This document shows, piece by piece, positions 18,964-26,983 of a DNA stretch of 64,000 bases. Numbering within the stretch: position 1 is the first letter of the stretch; every line of letters starts with the position of its first letter. The position numbers and the translations under genes were made by a program. The notes below the pieces were generated by a model. It did no database searches, was not told where the DNA came from, and worked only from the letters and a program-made list of their open reading frames with translations. The stretch is taken from contig NZ_JNAI01000010.1 of assembly GCF_000759855.1 (NCBI RefSeq), forward strand, positions 248,001 to 312,000. Direction: 5' to 3'. The DNA comes from Prochlorococcus marinus str. MIT 9107 (GTDB lineage: Bacteria > Cyanobacteriota > Cyanobacteriia > PCC-6307 > Cyanobiaceae).

Positions 18964-19913
18964 TTGACAATCTATAAAAAGATAGGATCGTTGTTGTTTT
19001 TAAATCCTAGATTAATAATTATTGGTTGTTTGAGGCCTTCTGTTCAATTTTCTTTATTAAAAAGAGCGAGAAGATTTCCTAAACTTTCTCTCTATTTAAT
19101 CCAAAACATTGTACTTGGTTGTTTAGTAGAGCCAATTTATTGGATCCAAAGAATTCTTTACAGGAAGCCAAAGAGTATGCCTGATCCAATTTTCATTATA
19201 GGCTCCTGGAGAAGTGGTACTACATATCTGCATACTGAAATAGTCAAAGCTACTAAAGCAGCAACAATAAAAACACGTTTTCATGTTGCCCTCAAGCAGC
19301 CTTAATTTTTAAAAGACTTTTTTGCAAGTTGATGCCATCTTTTAAAACAAGATTTTTTGACTGGGTACCATTATTAGCAGATGGGCCTCAAGAGTTAGAT
19401 ATCGCATTAATGAGATTCAGTTGTGAACATCCGCCAACATCTATTGGTCTTGGAGAGTCATTACATAAAGATTTAGAAAGGTGGTACAACTGGAAAGCTA
19501 CATTAAATTTTAAAAAACAATTAAAATTACTTCTTCAATGGGCATGGATTCATGATGGATTACCAGGGAAAATTTTCATCAATAAAGCTCCAGCATTTAC
19601 TAAAAGAGTTGACTTATTAATTGAGCTATGGCCTAAATCAAAATTTATTTACATTGAGCGAACAATTGGTCATATAGAGAGTATAGAAAAATCTATCAAG
19701 TCCTTTAATAAAGAATTTGGCTTTATTGAATATATTGATGACGCAAAAGAAGACGCTAAATTAACTAGATCTTTTATATTGGAAAAATGGCAAATAACAA
19801 AAAATTTAATTCCTAAGAATAATTTAATAGTAGTTAATTATGAAGATCTAATAAATAAACCTATTAAAACTATAGAAAATCTGAAAACTTTTACAGGAGT
19901 AAGTGATATCTAA
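18964..19913 (+). pseudogene. Sulfotransferase, disrupted by a one-base frameshift
   Basis: The first part (18964-19305, TTG start) carries the PAPS-binding motif FIIGSWRSGTTYLHTE. The second part (to 19913) has FINKAPAFTKRVDLLIELWP, KFIYIERTIGH and LIVVNYEDLINKP, typical of sulfotransferases. The frames join if one C is added to the CCC run at 19289-19291, giving V-A-P-Q-A-A-L-I-F-K across the joint. The C-terminus ends soon after LKTFTGVSDI, which is earlier than usual, so it may also be truncated. It is either a recent pseudogene or a sequencing error. Substrate unknown. Confidence 0.8.
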
Positions 19914-19924
19914 TATAAAGAAAA

Positions 19925-20227
19925 TCAAATAAATTTTTTCAAAGAATCTAAAAGCGGAGTTTTTTGGGGATATCTTTTTGCAACTCTCAAGCATTCTTGA
20001 GTTGTAGGCCTTATATCTTTAATTAAAATACCTTCTACCCAATCAAGATCATCTGGAATAAAACTTTTAGACCCTACAGCATTTATAAGTTCGATTTTTA
20101 ATTTATCCCACGCTTTTTGTTTAAACCAATTATTTTTTTGTTGTATATGTTTAAAAACTGCTTTAATTCCTAAATACCATTCTCTGACTTTTTCGGGATT
20201 ATTAAAATCTTTAGGGAATTGATTCAA
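19925..20227 (-). CDS. Small hypothetical protein, paralogue of its upstream neighbour
   Basis: A 100-residue soluble protein. It aligns along its whole length with the 103-residue product at 20237: VREWYLGIKAVFKHIQQKNNW against MVEWQSGVRILYKDLQKFHNW, a shared KLK-EL, DDL-W, and the ending TPLLDSL against TPLLDAL. The two genes are tandem, 9 bases apart and in one likely operon, so they arose by duplication. I do not recognise the family and see no catalytic motif; helical and Trp-rich. Confidence 0.7.
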   Translation of the reverse strand: MNQFPKDFNNPEKVREWYLGIKAVFKHIQQKNNWFKQKAWDKLKIELINAVGSKSFIPDDLDWVEGILIKDIRPTTQECLRVAKRYPQKTPLLDSLKKFI

Positions 20228-20236
20228 AAAATCTTT

Positions 20237-20548
20237 TTAATCCTTTGTCTTGATATATCTTAGATTATTGAGAGCATCTAATAAAGGGGTTGAATGTTTA
20301 AATCTAATAGTAAGTCTTACAGCTTCCCATAAAGTTATATCTCTTTTTGAAGTAAGAAGTTCTCGAGTCCAAGCCAAGTCATCTTCACCATATTCACTCT
20401 CAAGACAAATTCTTCTTAACTCACTTTTGAGTTTTTCCCAAACCTGATCATCTGACCAATTATGAAATTTTTGGAGATCTTTATAGAGGATTCTAACTCC
20501 ACTCTGCCATTCAACCATTTGCTTTTCAAATATTTTTAATTTCTGCAT
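20237..20548 (-). CDS. Small hypothetical protein, first of a tandem paralogous pair
   Basis: A 103-residue soluble, mostly helical protein starting MQKLKIFEKQMVEW. It shares the conserved positions (W-x-x-G, NW, W-x-KLK-x-EL, DDLxW, STPLLDAL) with the gene just downstream. It is probably the promoter-proximal member of the pair; about 220 bases of non-coding sequence lie upstream. The pair sits in a variable stretch next to a broken sulfotransferase. Function unknown. Confidence 0.7.
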   Translation of the reverse strand: MQKLKIFEKQMVEWQSGVRILYKDLQKFHNWSDDQVWEKLKSELRRICLESEYGEDDLAWTRELLTSKRDITLWEAVRLTIRFKHSTPLLDALNNLRYIKTKD

Positions 20549-20768
20549 TACTTATTTCTTAATTTTGACTTAAAAAACTAACCGTAAAATTTCATATTGA
20601 AGAATTCCAAAAGGTAAAAACCTCTTAACTTGGCTTAACTTTTTTTCTAGAGATGTTCAATAATTATTATATTCAAAATCCGAAAAATAGCGGAAATCCA
20701 AGCCGGCATATAATCAAATGGAAAAATCCTGCCTTGCAAGATAACTTTTAATATTGTGATTGAAACAT

Positions 20769-21278
20769 TTATACCTCATTTTTTTGTTGAATTTTTTGGA
20801 GCATTTCATTCATTTTATTAATCTTGTAATCAGTATTAGATTGAATTTCATCAATTAAACCATGTGGCTTCAGGGCATCTTCTACAAGTAGATCTTTTAC
20901 GATTAAATCTTCTTCCAATGGTTCTTCCAATGGTTCTTCCAATGATTCTTTTTTAGATTCTGATATTAAAGAAAGTATTGCATCTAATTTCTTTAATTTT
21001 GAATTAGCATCAAAATCTAATTCATTAGATATCTCAGATTGTAGGATTTCGTTTATTACTGATTTGCTTTCCATGATTTCTGACTTTAAGTCATTTGCCT
21101 TTGCCTTAGATAAAAGAGATTGATATTTATTGGATTTTATTGCATCTTCTACTATGCTTCCAACCATACTAGATAATGATCTACGCTCAATTCTCGCAAG
21201 TAATCTAAGCTTGTTAAATAAATCTTTCTTAAAAAGAACTTGGACTCTGTCAAGCTTAGTTGGCATTAGTTTAAGCAT
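20769..21278 (-). CDS. Ribbon-helix-helix (CopG/Arc-type) DNA-binding protein
   Basis: The N-terminal 45 residues (DRVQVLFKKDLFNKLRLLA, then RRSLSSMVGSIVEDAI) match the beta-helix-helix pattern of CopG-like regulators. The remaining 120 residues are acidic and helical, and include three copies of LEEP/LEED encoded by a 12-base tandem repeat (20910-20945). The start may be the fifth residue (MPTKLDRVQ). An inverted repeat of AAGTGTGTAACCT lies 19 bases upstream of the start, suggesting autoregulation. No toxin gene is obvious next to it, so an antitoxin role is only a possibility. Confidence 0.65.
   Translation of the reverse strand: MLKLMPTKLDRVQVLFKKDLFNKLRLLARIERRSLSSMVGSIVEDAIKSNKYQSLLSKAKANDLKSEIMESKSVINEILQSEISNELDFDANSKLKKLDAILSLISESKKESLEEPLEEPLEEDLIVKDLLVEDALKPHGLIDEIQSNTDYKINKMNEMLQKIQQKNEV
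20910..20945. repeat. 12-base tandem repeat, three units
   Basis: Three copies of TTCTTCCAATGG (the last ends in GA) encode the acidic LEEP repeat of the RHH protein. It keeps the frame, so copy-number change would lengthen or shorten the acidic linker. Confidence 0.85.
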
Positions 21279-21296
21279 TAAAAATTTGTGTAATTT

Positions 21297-21402
21297 AGGT
21301 TACACACTTCTACTACATTTTGCAAGTATCTCTATATTATTTTTTTATTTAATAGGGATGAAATTTTAAAAGTGTGTGATAGTATGTATAAGTGTGTAAC
21401 CT
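21297..21402. promoter_or_regulatory. Operator-like inverted and direct repeats upstream of the RHH gene
   Basis: AGGTTACACACTT (21297-21309) is the exact inverted copy of AAGTGTGTAACCT (21390-21402), 13 of 13 bases. A further AGTGTGT lies at 21371-21377, exactly 20 bases (two turns) before the AGTGTGT at 21391. The first element is 19 bases upstream of the RHH start codon, where a repressor would block transcription. RHH proteins commonly bind such repeated half-sites and autoregulate; binding here is inferred. Confidence 0.5.
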
Positions 21403-21425
21403 TATTTTAAATGCACACTATTAGT

Positions 21426-21452
21426 AAATCGGTGATGGGGATCACCTGATTT
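21426..21452 (+). other. Strong 11-bp hairpin upstream of the small gene at 21511
   Basis: AAATC-GGTGAT (21426-21436), a GGGG loop, then ATCACC (21441-21446), one bulged T and GATTT (21448-21452). No T-run follows on either strand. It could be a structured leader element or part of a small RNA. Confidence 0.4.
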
Positions 21453-21510
21453 AAATAATCCTTCATGGCATTTATTCAATAGTTTTGCACCTTTATTAGA
21501 AAATTATGGA

Positions 21511-21747
21511 ATGATTATTCCTAAAAGATTTGAGCACTCAAAGCAACTATATGCTGAATATAGTAGTTCTAATAATAAGTTCACAAAAGTAAATCTTCTT
21601 ATTTCTTGGGTAAATCAAACTCAAAAGGAATGTTCTATTGAAATATGGAGCGATGAACCATTGGCCAAAGACACAACACTTTGTAGAAAAGTACACAATG
21701 AAATTATTCAAATTATCAAACCTTTGAATTTGTCTTCAGAGAATTAA
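21511..21747 (+). CDS. Small hypothetical protein (78 residues)
   Basis: It begins MIIPKRFEHSKQLYAEYSS and has a regular soluble composition with two Trp and two Cys (ECSIEIW, TTLCRK). The middle (VNLLISWVNQTQKECSIEIW) looks like a beta-hairpin core. No family is recognised. It lies 19 bases before the next small gene on the same strand, and a strong hairpin sits 59 bases before its start. Confidence 0.6.
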   Translation: MIIPKRFEHSKQLYAEYSSSNNKFTKVNLLISWVNQTQKECSIEIWSDEPLAKDTTLCRKVHNEIIQIIKPLNLSSEN

Positions 21748-21766
21748 AATTAATTGCAAGTTATAA

Positions 21767-21982
21767 ATGGACAAAGAACTCATAATTACTTTTCTGATTT
21801 TTCTCACTCCGATCGCTGTCGTTGAACAATACAGAAAAAATAATATTCATCAGTTTGCTTACTTAATTAACGCTAATGAAGAGTTCAGTTTTGAAATAAA
21901 AAATTTTTTTGGGAAAAAAAAGAATTTAGCATCCCACAAAGAATATTGCTCATCTGACAAAAATGTTTTTCATGATTTTTAA
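21767..21982 (+). CDS. Small hypothetical protein with an N-terminal hydrophobic segment
   Basis: A 71-residue product. Residues 4-20 (ELIITFLIFLTPIAVVE) are hydrophobic and could be a signal or membrane anchor; the rest is charged and polar. It lies between the 78-residue gene and murA, only 3 bases before the longest murA frame. No family recognised, and small size makes the call uncertain. Confidence 0.45.
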   Translation: MDKELIITFLIFLTPIAVVEQYRKNNIHQFAYLINANEEFSFEIKNFFGKKKNLASHKEYCSSDKNVFHDF

Positions 21983-21985
21983 AAG

Positions 21986-23302
21986 ATGAATTTAAAAAGA
22001 AGTATTATAAAAATAATGAAAAATATATTTTTTAAAAACAAGCATTTGGAAATAGAAGGAGGCGAACTACTTGGAGGAAAAATAAAAATAAGTGGTGCAA
22101 AAAATTCAGCCTTAGTTTTAATGGCAGCTTCAATTCTTTCCAAAGGTCAAATTAAACTTTTGAATGTTCCTCGAATTTCAGATGTTTCAATTATGTCTAA
22201 AATATTAACTAGAATGGGTATGAATATAAAATCGAAAGCAAATCAACTAGAAATAAACACTAAAGAAATTAGCCCTCCATCAGAGGATTTATTTTTTGAT
22301 TTATTTAATGCTCTTAGAGTTAGTTTCTTTTGCATAGGGCCCCTCCTTGCTAGATTTGGCAAAGCGAATATACCTCTACCAGGAGGTTGCTTAATAGGAT
22401 CTAGACCAATTGATGAGCACATAAATTCACTAAAAAAATTAGGAGTTATTTTTAAATTCAAAAATAACTATTTAAGTGCTGAAGTAATTACGCCCAACAA
22501 AAAATTGCTTGGAACATCAATCGATTTTAAATGCAAAAGTGTAGGTGCTACTGAGACATTACTAATGGCAGCATCTTTAGCCAAAGGAACTACGATCTTA
22601 AACAACGCAGCACAAGAACCAGAAATCATAGATTTAGCAAACATGTTGAATCTAATGGGTGCAAAAGTAAAAGGTGCGGGATCTGAATGTATAACAATTG
22701 AAGGAGTTGAATCCCTAAAAGGATGTGATTACACAGTCATGCCTGACAGAATTGAAGCCGGTACTTTTTTAATTGCTGGGGCCATAACAAGATCAAAAAT
22801 TAGTCTTTTTCCTTGCGAACCAAATCACTTAAAAATAGTAATTAACAAATTAGAACTTTGTGGTTGCAAGTTCGAATATTCGAAAAACTTTTTAAGAATT
22901 ATTCCAAATCAAATTTTAAATTCAGTAGATATAACTACTAGTCCATTCCCCGGTTTTCCCACTGATCTACAAGCTCCTTTTATGACTTTAATGGCAACAG
23001 CAAATGGAACTTCAAAAATTAAAGAAACAGTATTTGAAAATAGAATGCATCATGTTGATGAGCTAAATCGTATGGGAGCAAATATTACTGTTAGTGATAA
23101 TATTGCAACAGTCGTAGGAGTCAAAAAATTACAAGCAAAAGTAGTTATGGGATCTGATTTAAGGGCTACTGCTGCATTAGCTCTTGCTGCACTTTCTGCA
23201 AATGGTAAAACAATAGTAAGAGGGTTAGAATATTTAGAAAGAGGATATGAAGATTTCTCTAAAAAGTTGCAAGGAATTGGAGCAAAAATATTAAAAAAAT
23301 AA
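21986..23302 (+). CDS. murA: MurA, UDP-GlcNAc enolpyruvyl transferase
   Basis: It catalyses the first committed step of peptidoglycan synthesis, adding enolpyruvate from PEP to UDP-GlcNAc. GAKNSALVLMAA holds the conserved Lys-Asn. The catalytic Cys, the fosfomycin target, is in LPGGCLIGSRPIDEH. TDLQAPFMTLM and the C-terminal RGYEDFSKKL are present. The frame can start at 21986, but the ATG at 22016 (MKNIFFKNKHLEIEGG) fits the family better. Small envelope-type genes follow on the same strand. Confidence 0.95.
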   Translation: MNLKRSIIKIMKNIFFKNKHLEIEGGELLGGKIKISGAKNSALVLMAASILSKGQIKLLNVPRISDVSIMSKILTRMGMNIKSKANQLEINTKEISPPSEDLFFDLFNALRVSFFCIGPLLARFGKANIPLPGGCLIGSRPIDEHINSLKKLGVIFKFKNNYLSAEVITPNKKLLGTSIDFKCKSVGATETLLMAASLAKGTTILNNAAQEPEIIDLANMLNLMGAKVKGAGSECITIEGVESLKGCDYTVMPDRIEAGTFLIAGAITRSKISLFPCEPNHLKIVINKLELCGCKFEYSKNFLRIIPNQILNSVDITTSPFPGFPTDLQAPFMTLMATANGTSKIKETVFENRMHHVDELNRMGANITVSDNIATVVGVKKLQAKVVMGSDLRATAALALAALSANGKTIVRGLEYLERGYEDFSKKLQGIGAKILKK

Positions 23303-23307
23303 AAATT

Positions 23308-23604
23308 ATGTTTAAAACAAATAATTTTTTTGTAATAAGTAATCTCAAGATTCACTTGAAAAGATATAAATCAGCACTAATATATTCTTTTATAATTGGT
23401 TTAATTATGGGATCTATACCCTTTATTTATAAATCAAAAGAGGATTTCAGAGTAAAACAATTAATTCGAGAACAAAGAAAAATACAATTTCAAAATAAAG
23501 AAAAAATATGCAAACAAGATAATAGTGATTATAAAAAGTTTTTAAATCTCGGATTTCCAAAAACAGCCATTGAAAAATTTAATATTTGTATGAAAGCACA
23601 ATGA
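23308..23604 (+). CDS. Small single-pass membrane protein, unknown
   Basis: A 98-residue protein with one hydrophobic segment at about 22-41 (SALIYSFIIGLIMGSIPFIY), followed by a charged, Lys-rich region with two Cys. It starts 5 bases after the murA stop, and its stop overlaps the start of the next gene (ATGA), which indicates translational coupling with the lipoprotein. No family recognised. Confidence 0.65.
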   Translation: MFKTNNFFVISNLKIHLKRYKSALIYSFIIGLIMGSIPFIYKSKEDFRVKQLIREQRKIQFQNKEKICKQDNSDYKKFLNLGFPKTAIEKFNICMKAQ

Positions 23605-23912
23605 AAAAATATAAAACATTAACTTACATTGTTATGATCTTTTTTTTGATTGGAGGCTGCAAAACAACAGAAAAAAAAGTTACTGAAAACGAAAATAGTA
23701 TTGAAATTATTATTTCATGCGAAGAAGATAGCGATCTCGAACAATATATCAATGATGGATGGAAAATTCAAAAAGAATATTCAGAAGAAAAAGTTTGTTC
23801 ATGGAAAACTGTCGCTGCCTCGAAAGATTGCGATTTAGAAAAAGACAAAGGCTGTAAATTAGTGCAGCCAGACAAAATTGGCAAAGAAACAATTTATTTA
23901 TTAGAAAAATAA
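23601..23912 (+). CDS. Small lipoprotein, unknown
   Basis: A 103-residue product. The N-terminus KKYKTLTYIVMIFFLIGGC is a lipoprotein signal, with the lipobox Cys at residue 20, so it should be membrane-anchored outside the cytoplasm. The mature part is short, acidic and has four further Cys (SCEED, KVCSW, DCDLEKDKGCK), possibly two disulfides. The ATG at 23601 is preferred over an earlier in-frame start because it yields a clean signal peptide and overlaps the previous stop as ATGA. Family unknown. Confidence 0.7.
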   Translation: MKKYKTLTYIVMIFFLIGGCKTTEKKVTENENSIEIIISCEEDSDLEQYINDGWKIQKEYSEEKVCSWKTVAASKDCDLEKDKGCKLVQPDKIGKETIYLLEK

Positions 23913-23940
23913 AAAATCTTGAATATTCTAGTCAAATAAC

Positions 23941-23976
23941 TTGATTATCAAAGATTAATGTATAAAAGATAATCAA
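23941..23976. terminator. Hairpin between convergent lipoprotein gene and mreB
   Basis: TTGATTATC (23941-23949) pairs with GATAATCAA (23968-23976), 9 bp around an 18-base AT-rich loop. It lies in the 72-base gap between two convergent stops and could serve both directions; no long T-run is present. Confidence 0.45.
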
Positions 23977-23984
23977 ATTATTAT

Positions 23985-25052
23985 TTAATTTCTGATTGAA
24001 TTAGTTCCTACATCAATTGTATCTACAATCCTTTTAAGTTTCCTAAAATCATCAAGTATTTCTCCACAACCATTAACTACGCATAATAAAGGTTCCTCTG
24101 CGATATGTGTAAAGATTCCAGTCTCTTGAGTAATTAAATCATTAATTCCTCTTATTAGAGCTCCACCTCCAGCAAGCATGATGCCTCTTTCGACAATATC
24201 TGCAGCTAATTCAGGGGGGGTTCTCTCTAGGGTTCTTTTAATAGCGTCAACAATTTTATTTAGTGGATCTGCCATTGCTTCTCTAACTTCTCCAGAGGTT
24301 AGTGTTAAAGATCTTGGCAACCCAGAAGATAAGTGCAAACCTCTAACTTCAAAAGTTGTATTATCAAAATTATTATCAGGAAAAGCAGAACCTATTTTAA
24401 TTTTTATTTTTTCTGATGTTCTCTCACCCACGGCCATACTATGCTTTTTTTTAAGGTAACTGGAGATTGAGTCATTTATTTCATCACCTGCTATACGAAG
24501 AGATTCGCTCACAACTGTTCCCCCAAGACTTAATACTGCGACTTCTGTAGTACCTCCGCCAATATCAACAATCATTGTTCCAACAGGTTCAGTTACAGGT
24601 AGAGAAGCACCAATTGCGGCGGCAACAGGTTCATCAATTAAATAAACTTCTCTGGCCCCTGCTAATCCAGCTTCTCTAACTGCTCTTCGCTCAACACTTG
24701 TAATGCCACTTGGAATGCCAATAACTATTCTAGGGGCTAATATACCTTTGCCTTCATTACATTTTTGAATAAATGTTTGTATCATTTTTTCCGCAGCATC
24801 AAAATCAGCAATAACTCCATCCCTTAAAGGTCTGACAGCCTTTATATTTCCAGGAGTTCTTCCTAACATTGATTTTGCTTCTTCGCCAACTGCCAAAGGA
24901 ACTCCCTCTTCTAAATCCATTGCAACTACTGAAGGCTCTTCAAGAATTACCCCCTTTCCAGAAACATGAATGAGTGTATTGGCAGTACCTAAGTCAATAC
25001 CTATATCTCTAGAAAATTGAACATTATTCCAAAACTTTTTTAAAAAATTCAC
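23985..25052 (-). CDS. mreB: MreB, actin-like rod-shape protein
   Basis: This bacterial actin forms membrane-bound filaments that direct side-wall synthesis. The actin-fold ATP-binding signatures are all present: RDIGIDLGTANTLIHVSGKG, VIDEPVAAAIGASLP (as YLIDEPVAA), MIVDIGGGTTEVAVLSLGG and IMLAGGGALIRG. The 355-residue length is normal for MreB. mreC and mreD are not adjacent. Its upstream region has two ACACACT half-sites like those near the RHH gene. Confidence 0.95.
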   Translation of the reverse strand: MNFLKKFWNNVQFSRDIGIDLGTANTLIHVSGKGVILEEPSVVAMDLEEGVPLAVGEEAKSMLGRTPGNIKAVRPLRDGVIADFDAAEKMIQTFIQKCNEGKGILAPRIVIGIPSGITSVERRAVREAGLAGAREVYLIDEPVAAAIGASLPVTEPVGTMIVDIGGGTTEVAVLSLGGTVVSESLRIAGDEINDSISSYLKKKHSMAVGERTSEKIKIKIGSAFPDNNFDNTTFEVRGLHLSSGLPRSLTLTSGEVREAMADPLNKIVDAIKRTLERTPPELAADIVERGIMLAGGGALIRGINDLITQETGIFTHIAEEPLLCVVNGCGEILDDFRKLKRIVDTIDVGTNSIRN

Positions 25053-25415
25053 TTACTACTAGGAACTACCACTTATAGTAACACACTTGTACACACTGCT
25101 TTTTGTAAGTTTCATTCTCAAGATAACGAGCTTAAAAAGCATATATGTATCTCAAAAATTTGTACTGTGCAAAAAGTCAATTTTTCATAAATCAAGACAT
25201 AAATCTATAAATGTAGAAACAAAATTTTGTCCCTTAAAAACCATCTGAAACCGATTACTTCCATTCTTTATACTTTTCCCTGTAATTAGATGAACTAATT
25301 GTAGAGAATTCGTTAGAAACCTCAATCAAATTAAATCCTTATTTCACCAGTGAAATTTTTATAAAATTTTTTTGTAAAGACTATAATTTATGTAAAGAAA
25401 CTATCTTTATAAAGA
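25053..25415. other. 363-base intergenic region with possible promoter, repeats and terminator
   Basis: It lies between divergent mreB and the TPR-sulfotransferase gene. ACACACT occurs at 25081-25087 and 25091-25097, 10 bases apart and 29-45 bases upstream of the mreB start. A possible mreB -10 element (TACTAT on the minus strand) adjoins them. A terminator-like hairpin with a T-rich tail is at 25341-25367. No protein-coding frame was convincing in between, so a small RNA ending at that hairpin is possible. Confidence 0.4.
25341..25367 (+). terminator. Terminator-like hairpin with no gene upstream
   Basis: ATTTCA (25341-25346), loop CCAG, TGAAAT (25351-25356), then a T-rich run. It reads as a rho-independent terminator on the plus strand, but the nearest upstream gene, mreB, points the other way. 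Confidence 0.4.
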
Positions 25416-26900
25416 ATGAAAGGTTTTGGCGAAAAAAACCAATCGAAGAAAGAAATAACTTCAAAAAATAAACAGAAAGTAAATATCGGTCAATTAATTA
25501 AAAAAGCATTCGAACTACAATCACAAGGAAATAAATTAGAAGCAGCAAAATACTATGCATATCTTATTAAACAAGGAATAAAAGACCATAGAATTTTTTC
25601 GAATTATGGAATATTCCTTAACGAGATCGGCAAACATAAAGAAGCAGAATTAGAACTTAAAAAAGCAATTTCTTTAAATCCAGAATATGCAAATGCTTAC
25701 TACAATCTCGCAGTTTTATACATAGGTCAAGGAAATTTGGAAAAAGCAGAATTAGAACTTAAAAAAACAATTAAACTTAAATCAGACTTTGCTATTGCTC
25801 ACTATAATCTTGGATTCATATTAAAAGATCAGGGTAGATTAAAAGAGGCAGAAACATATACTCAAAAAGCACTTGAAGTTGATCCTCAATTTACGGATGC
25901 ATATTTGTCACTATCAACAATGCAAACAAGTGATACAAGTCAAAAATGGCATAATCAACTTTTTTCTGAAAGTCTTTTAAAAAATAAAAATAACAGAGAA
26001 TTAGTGAATATTTTTTTTGCAAGATCAAATATTTTTCATGGAAAAGGCAAATATGAAGAAAGTGCTGAGAATTTAATTACTGCAAATAATATCAAACTTA
26101 GAATACATAAATCTGAAGCAAATTTATTAATCGATAAAACTAAAAAATTAAAAATATCCTCAGAGAATTTTGAAAGAAATAATGAAGAATTTAAAAATTT
26201 TCCAATGTCTATTTTTATAGTAGGTCTTCCTAGATGTGGTTCTACCCTTATCGAATCAATAATCAGTTTGAATAGTAAAGTAAGAGATCTTGGAGAAGTA
26301 AATATCCTTGAAAAATCATATAGAGAATATAAGCAATCTGAAAAACAAATAAACCTTAGCGAAATATATTGGAAAAAACTGGAAATAAAGGATAATAAAA
26401 CACCCACAACAAATAAGTGGTTATTTAATTATCAGTATGCAGGCATAATTGCCAAAGCAATTCCTAATGCAAAAATAATACATTGTTATAGAAACCCTTT
26501 AGATAATATTCTTTCAATTTATAGAGCACATTTCGCAACAGGGAATAATTTCTCTTCAAGTTTGGTTGATTCTGCCGAAGTCTATTCAGATCAAGATGAG
26601 ATTATGCAAACATATAAGAAAGAATTTAAAAATCATATATATTCATTAAATTACGATGAGTTAGTGACTCATCCTTCAAAGGAAATAAAATCCTTAATTC
26701 GTTGGTTAGGTTGGAACTGGAATGATTTATATTTATTGCCACATTTAAATAATCGTAAAATCTCAACAAGAAGTAATGTTCAGGTTCGTTCACCAATTAA
26801 TACAAAATCTTTAGGAGGATGGAAGAACTACAAAGAGATGCTCAGACCTGCTATGGAAATCATTACTAAAAAGAACAAATATAAAGACCTTAAGTATTAA
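25416..26900 (+). CDS. TPR-repeat protein fused to a sulfotransferase domain
   Basis: Residues 20-170 hold about four tetratricopeptide repeats (for example EYANAYYNLAVLYIGQGN and FAIAHYNLGFILKDQGR). From about 265 a sulfotransferase domain begins with the PAPS-binding loop FIVGLPRCGSTLIESI, and IIHCYRNPLDNILSIYR is the 3'-phosphate motif. Full length at 494 residues. The TPR part probably binds a protein or peptide substrate; the substrate is unknown. It is the last gene before the guaA-derived island, with a hairpin after its stop. Confidence 0.85.
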   Translation: MKGFGEKNQSKKEITSKNKQKVNIGQLIKKAFELQSQGNKLEAAKYYAYLIKQGIKDHRIFSNYGIFLNEIGKHKEAELELKKAISLNPEYANAYYNLAVLYIGQGNLEKAELELKKTIKLKSDFAIAHYNLGFILKDQGRLKEAETYTQKALEVDPQFTDAYLSLSTMQTSDTSQKWHNQLFSESLLKNKNNRELVNIFFARSNIFHGKGKYEESAENLITANNIKLRIHKSEANLLIDKTKKLKISSENFERNNEEFKNFPMSIFIVGLPRCGSTLIESIISLNSKVRDLGEVNILEKSYREYKQSEKQINLSEIYWKKLEIKDNKTPTTNKWLFNYQYAGIIAKAIPNAKIIHCYRNPLDNILSIYRAHFATGNNFSSSLVDSAEVYSDQDEIMQTYKKEFKNHIYSLNYDELVTHPSKEIKSLIRWLGWNWNDLYLLPHLNNRKISTRSNVQVRSPINTKSLGGWKNYKEMLRPAMEIITKKNKYKDLKY

Positions 26901-26923
26901 TCAAGAAATAATTTATTCGCCTA

Positions 26924-26965
26924 GAGAAATAATATGTAGAGGAAACCACTATTCTACGATTTCTC
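26924..26965. terminator. Two-part hairpin after the TPR-sulfotransferase gene
   Basis: GAGAAAT (26924-26930) pairs with ATTTCTC (26959-26965), and GTAGA (26936-26940) pairs with TCTAC (26953-26957), with an asymmetric internal loop. It begins 24 bases past the stop. No T-run follows. Confidence 0.4.
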
Positions 26966-26983
26966 AACAGAAAAAGTGCCAAA

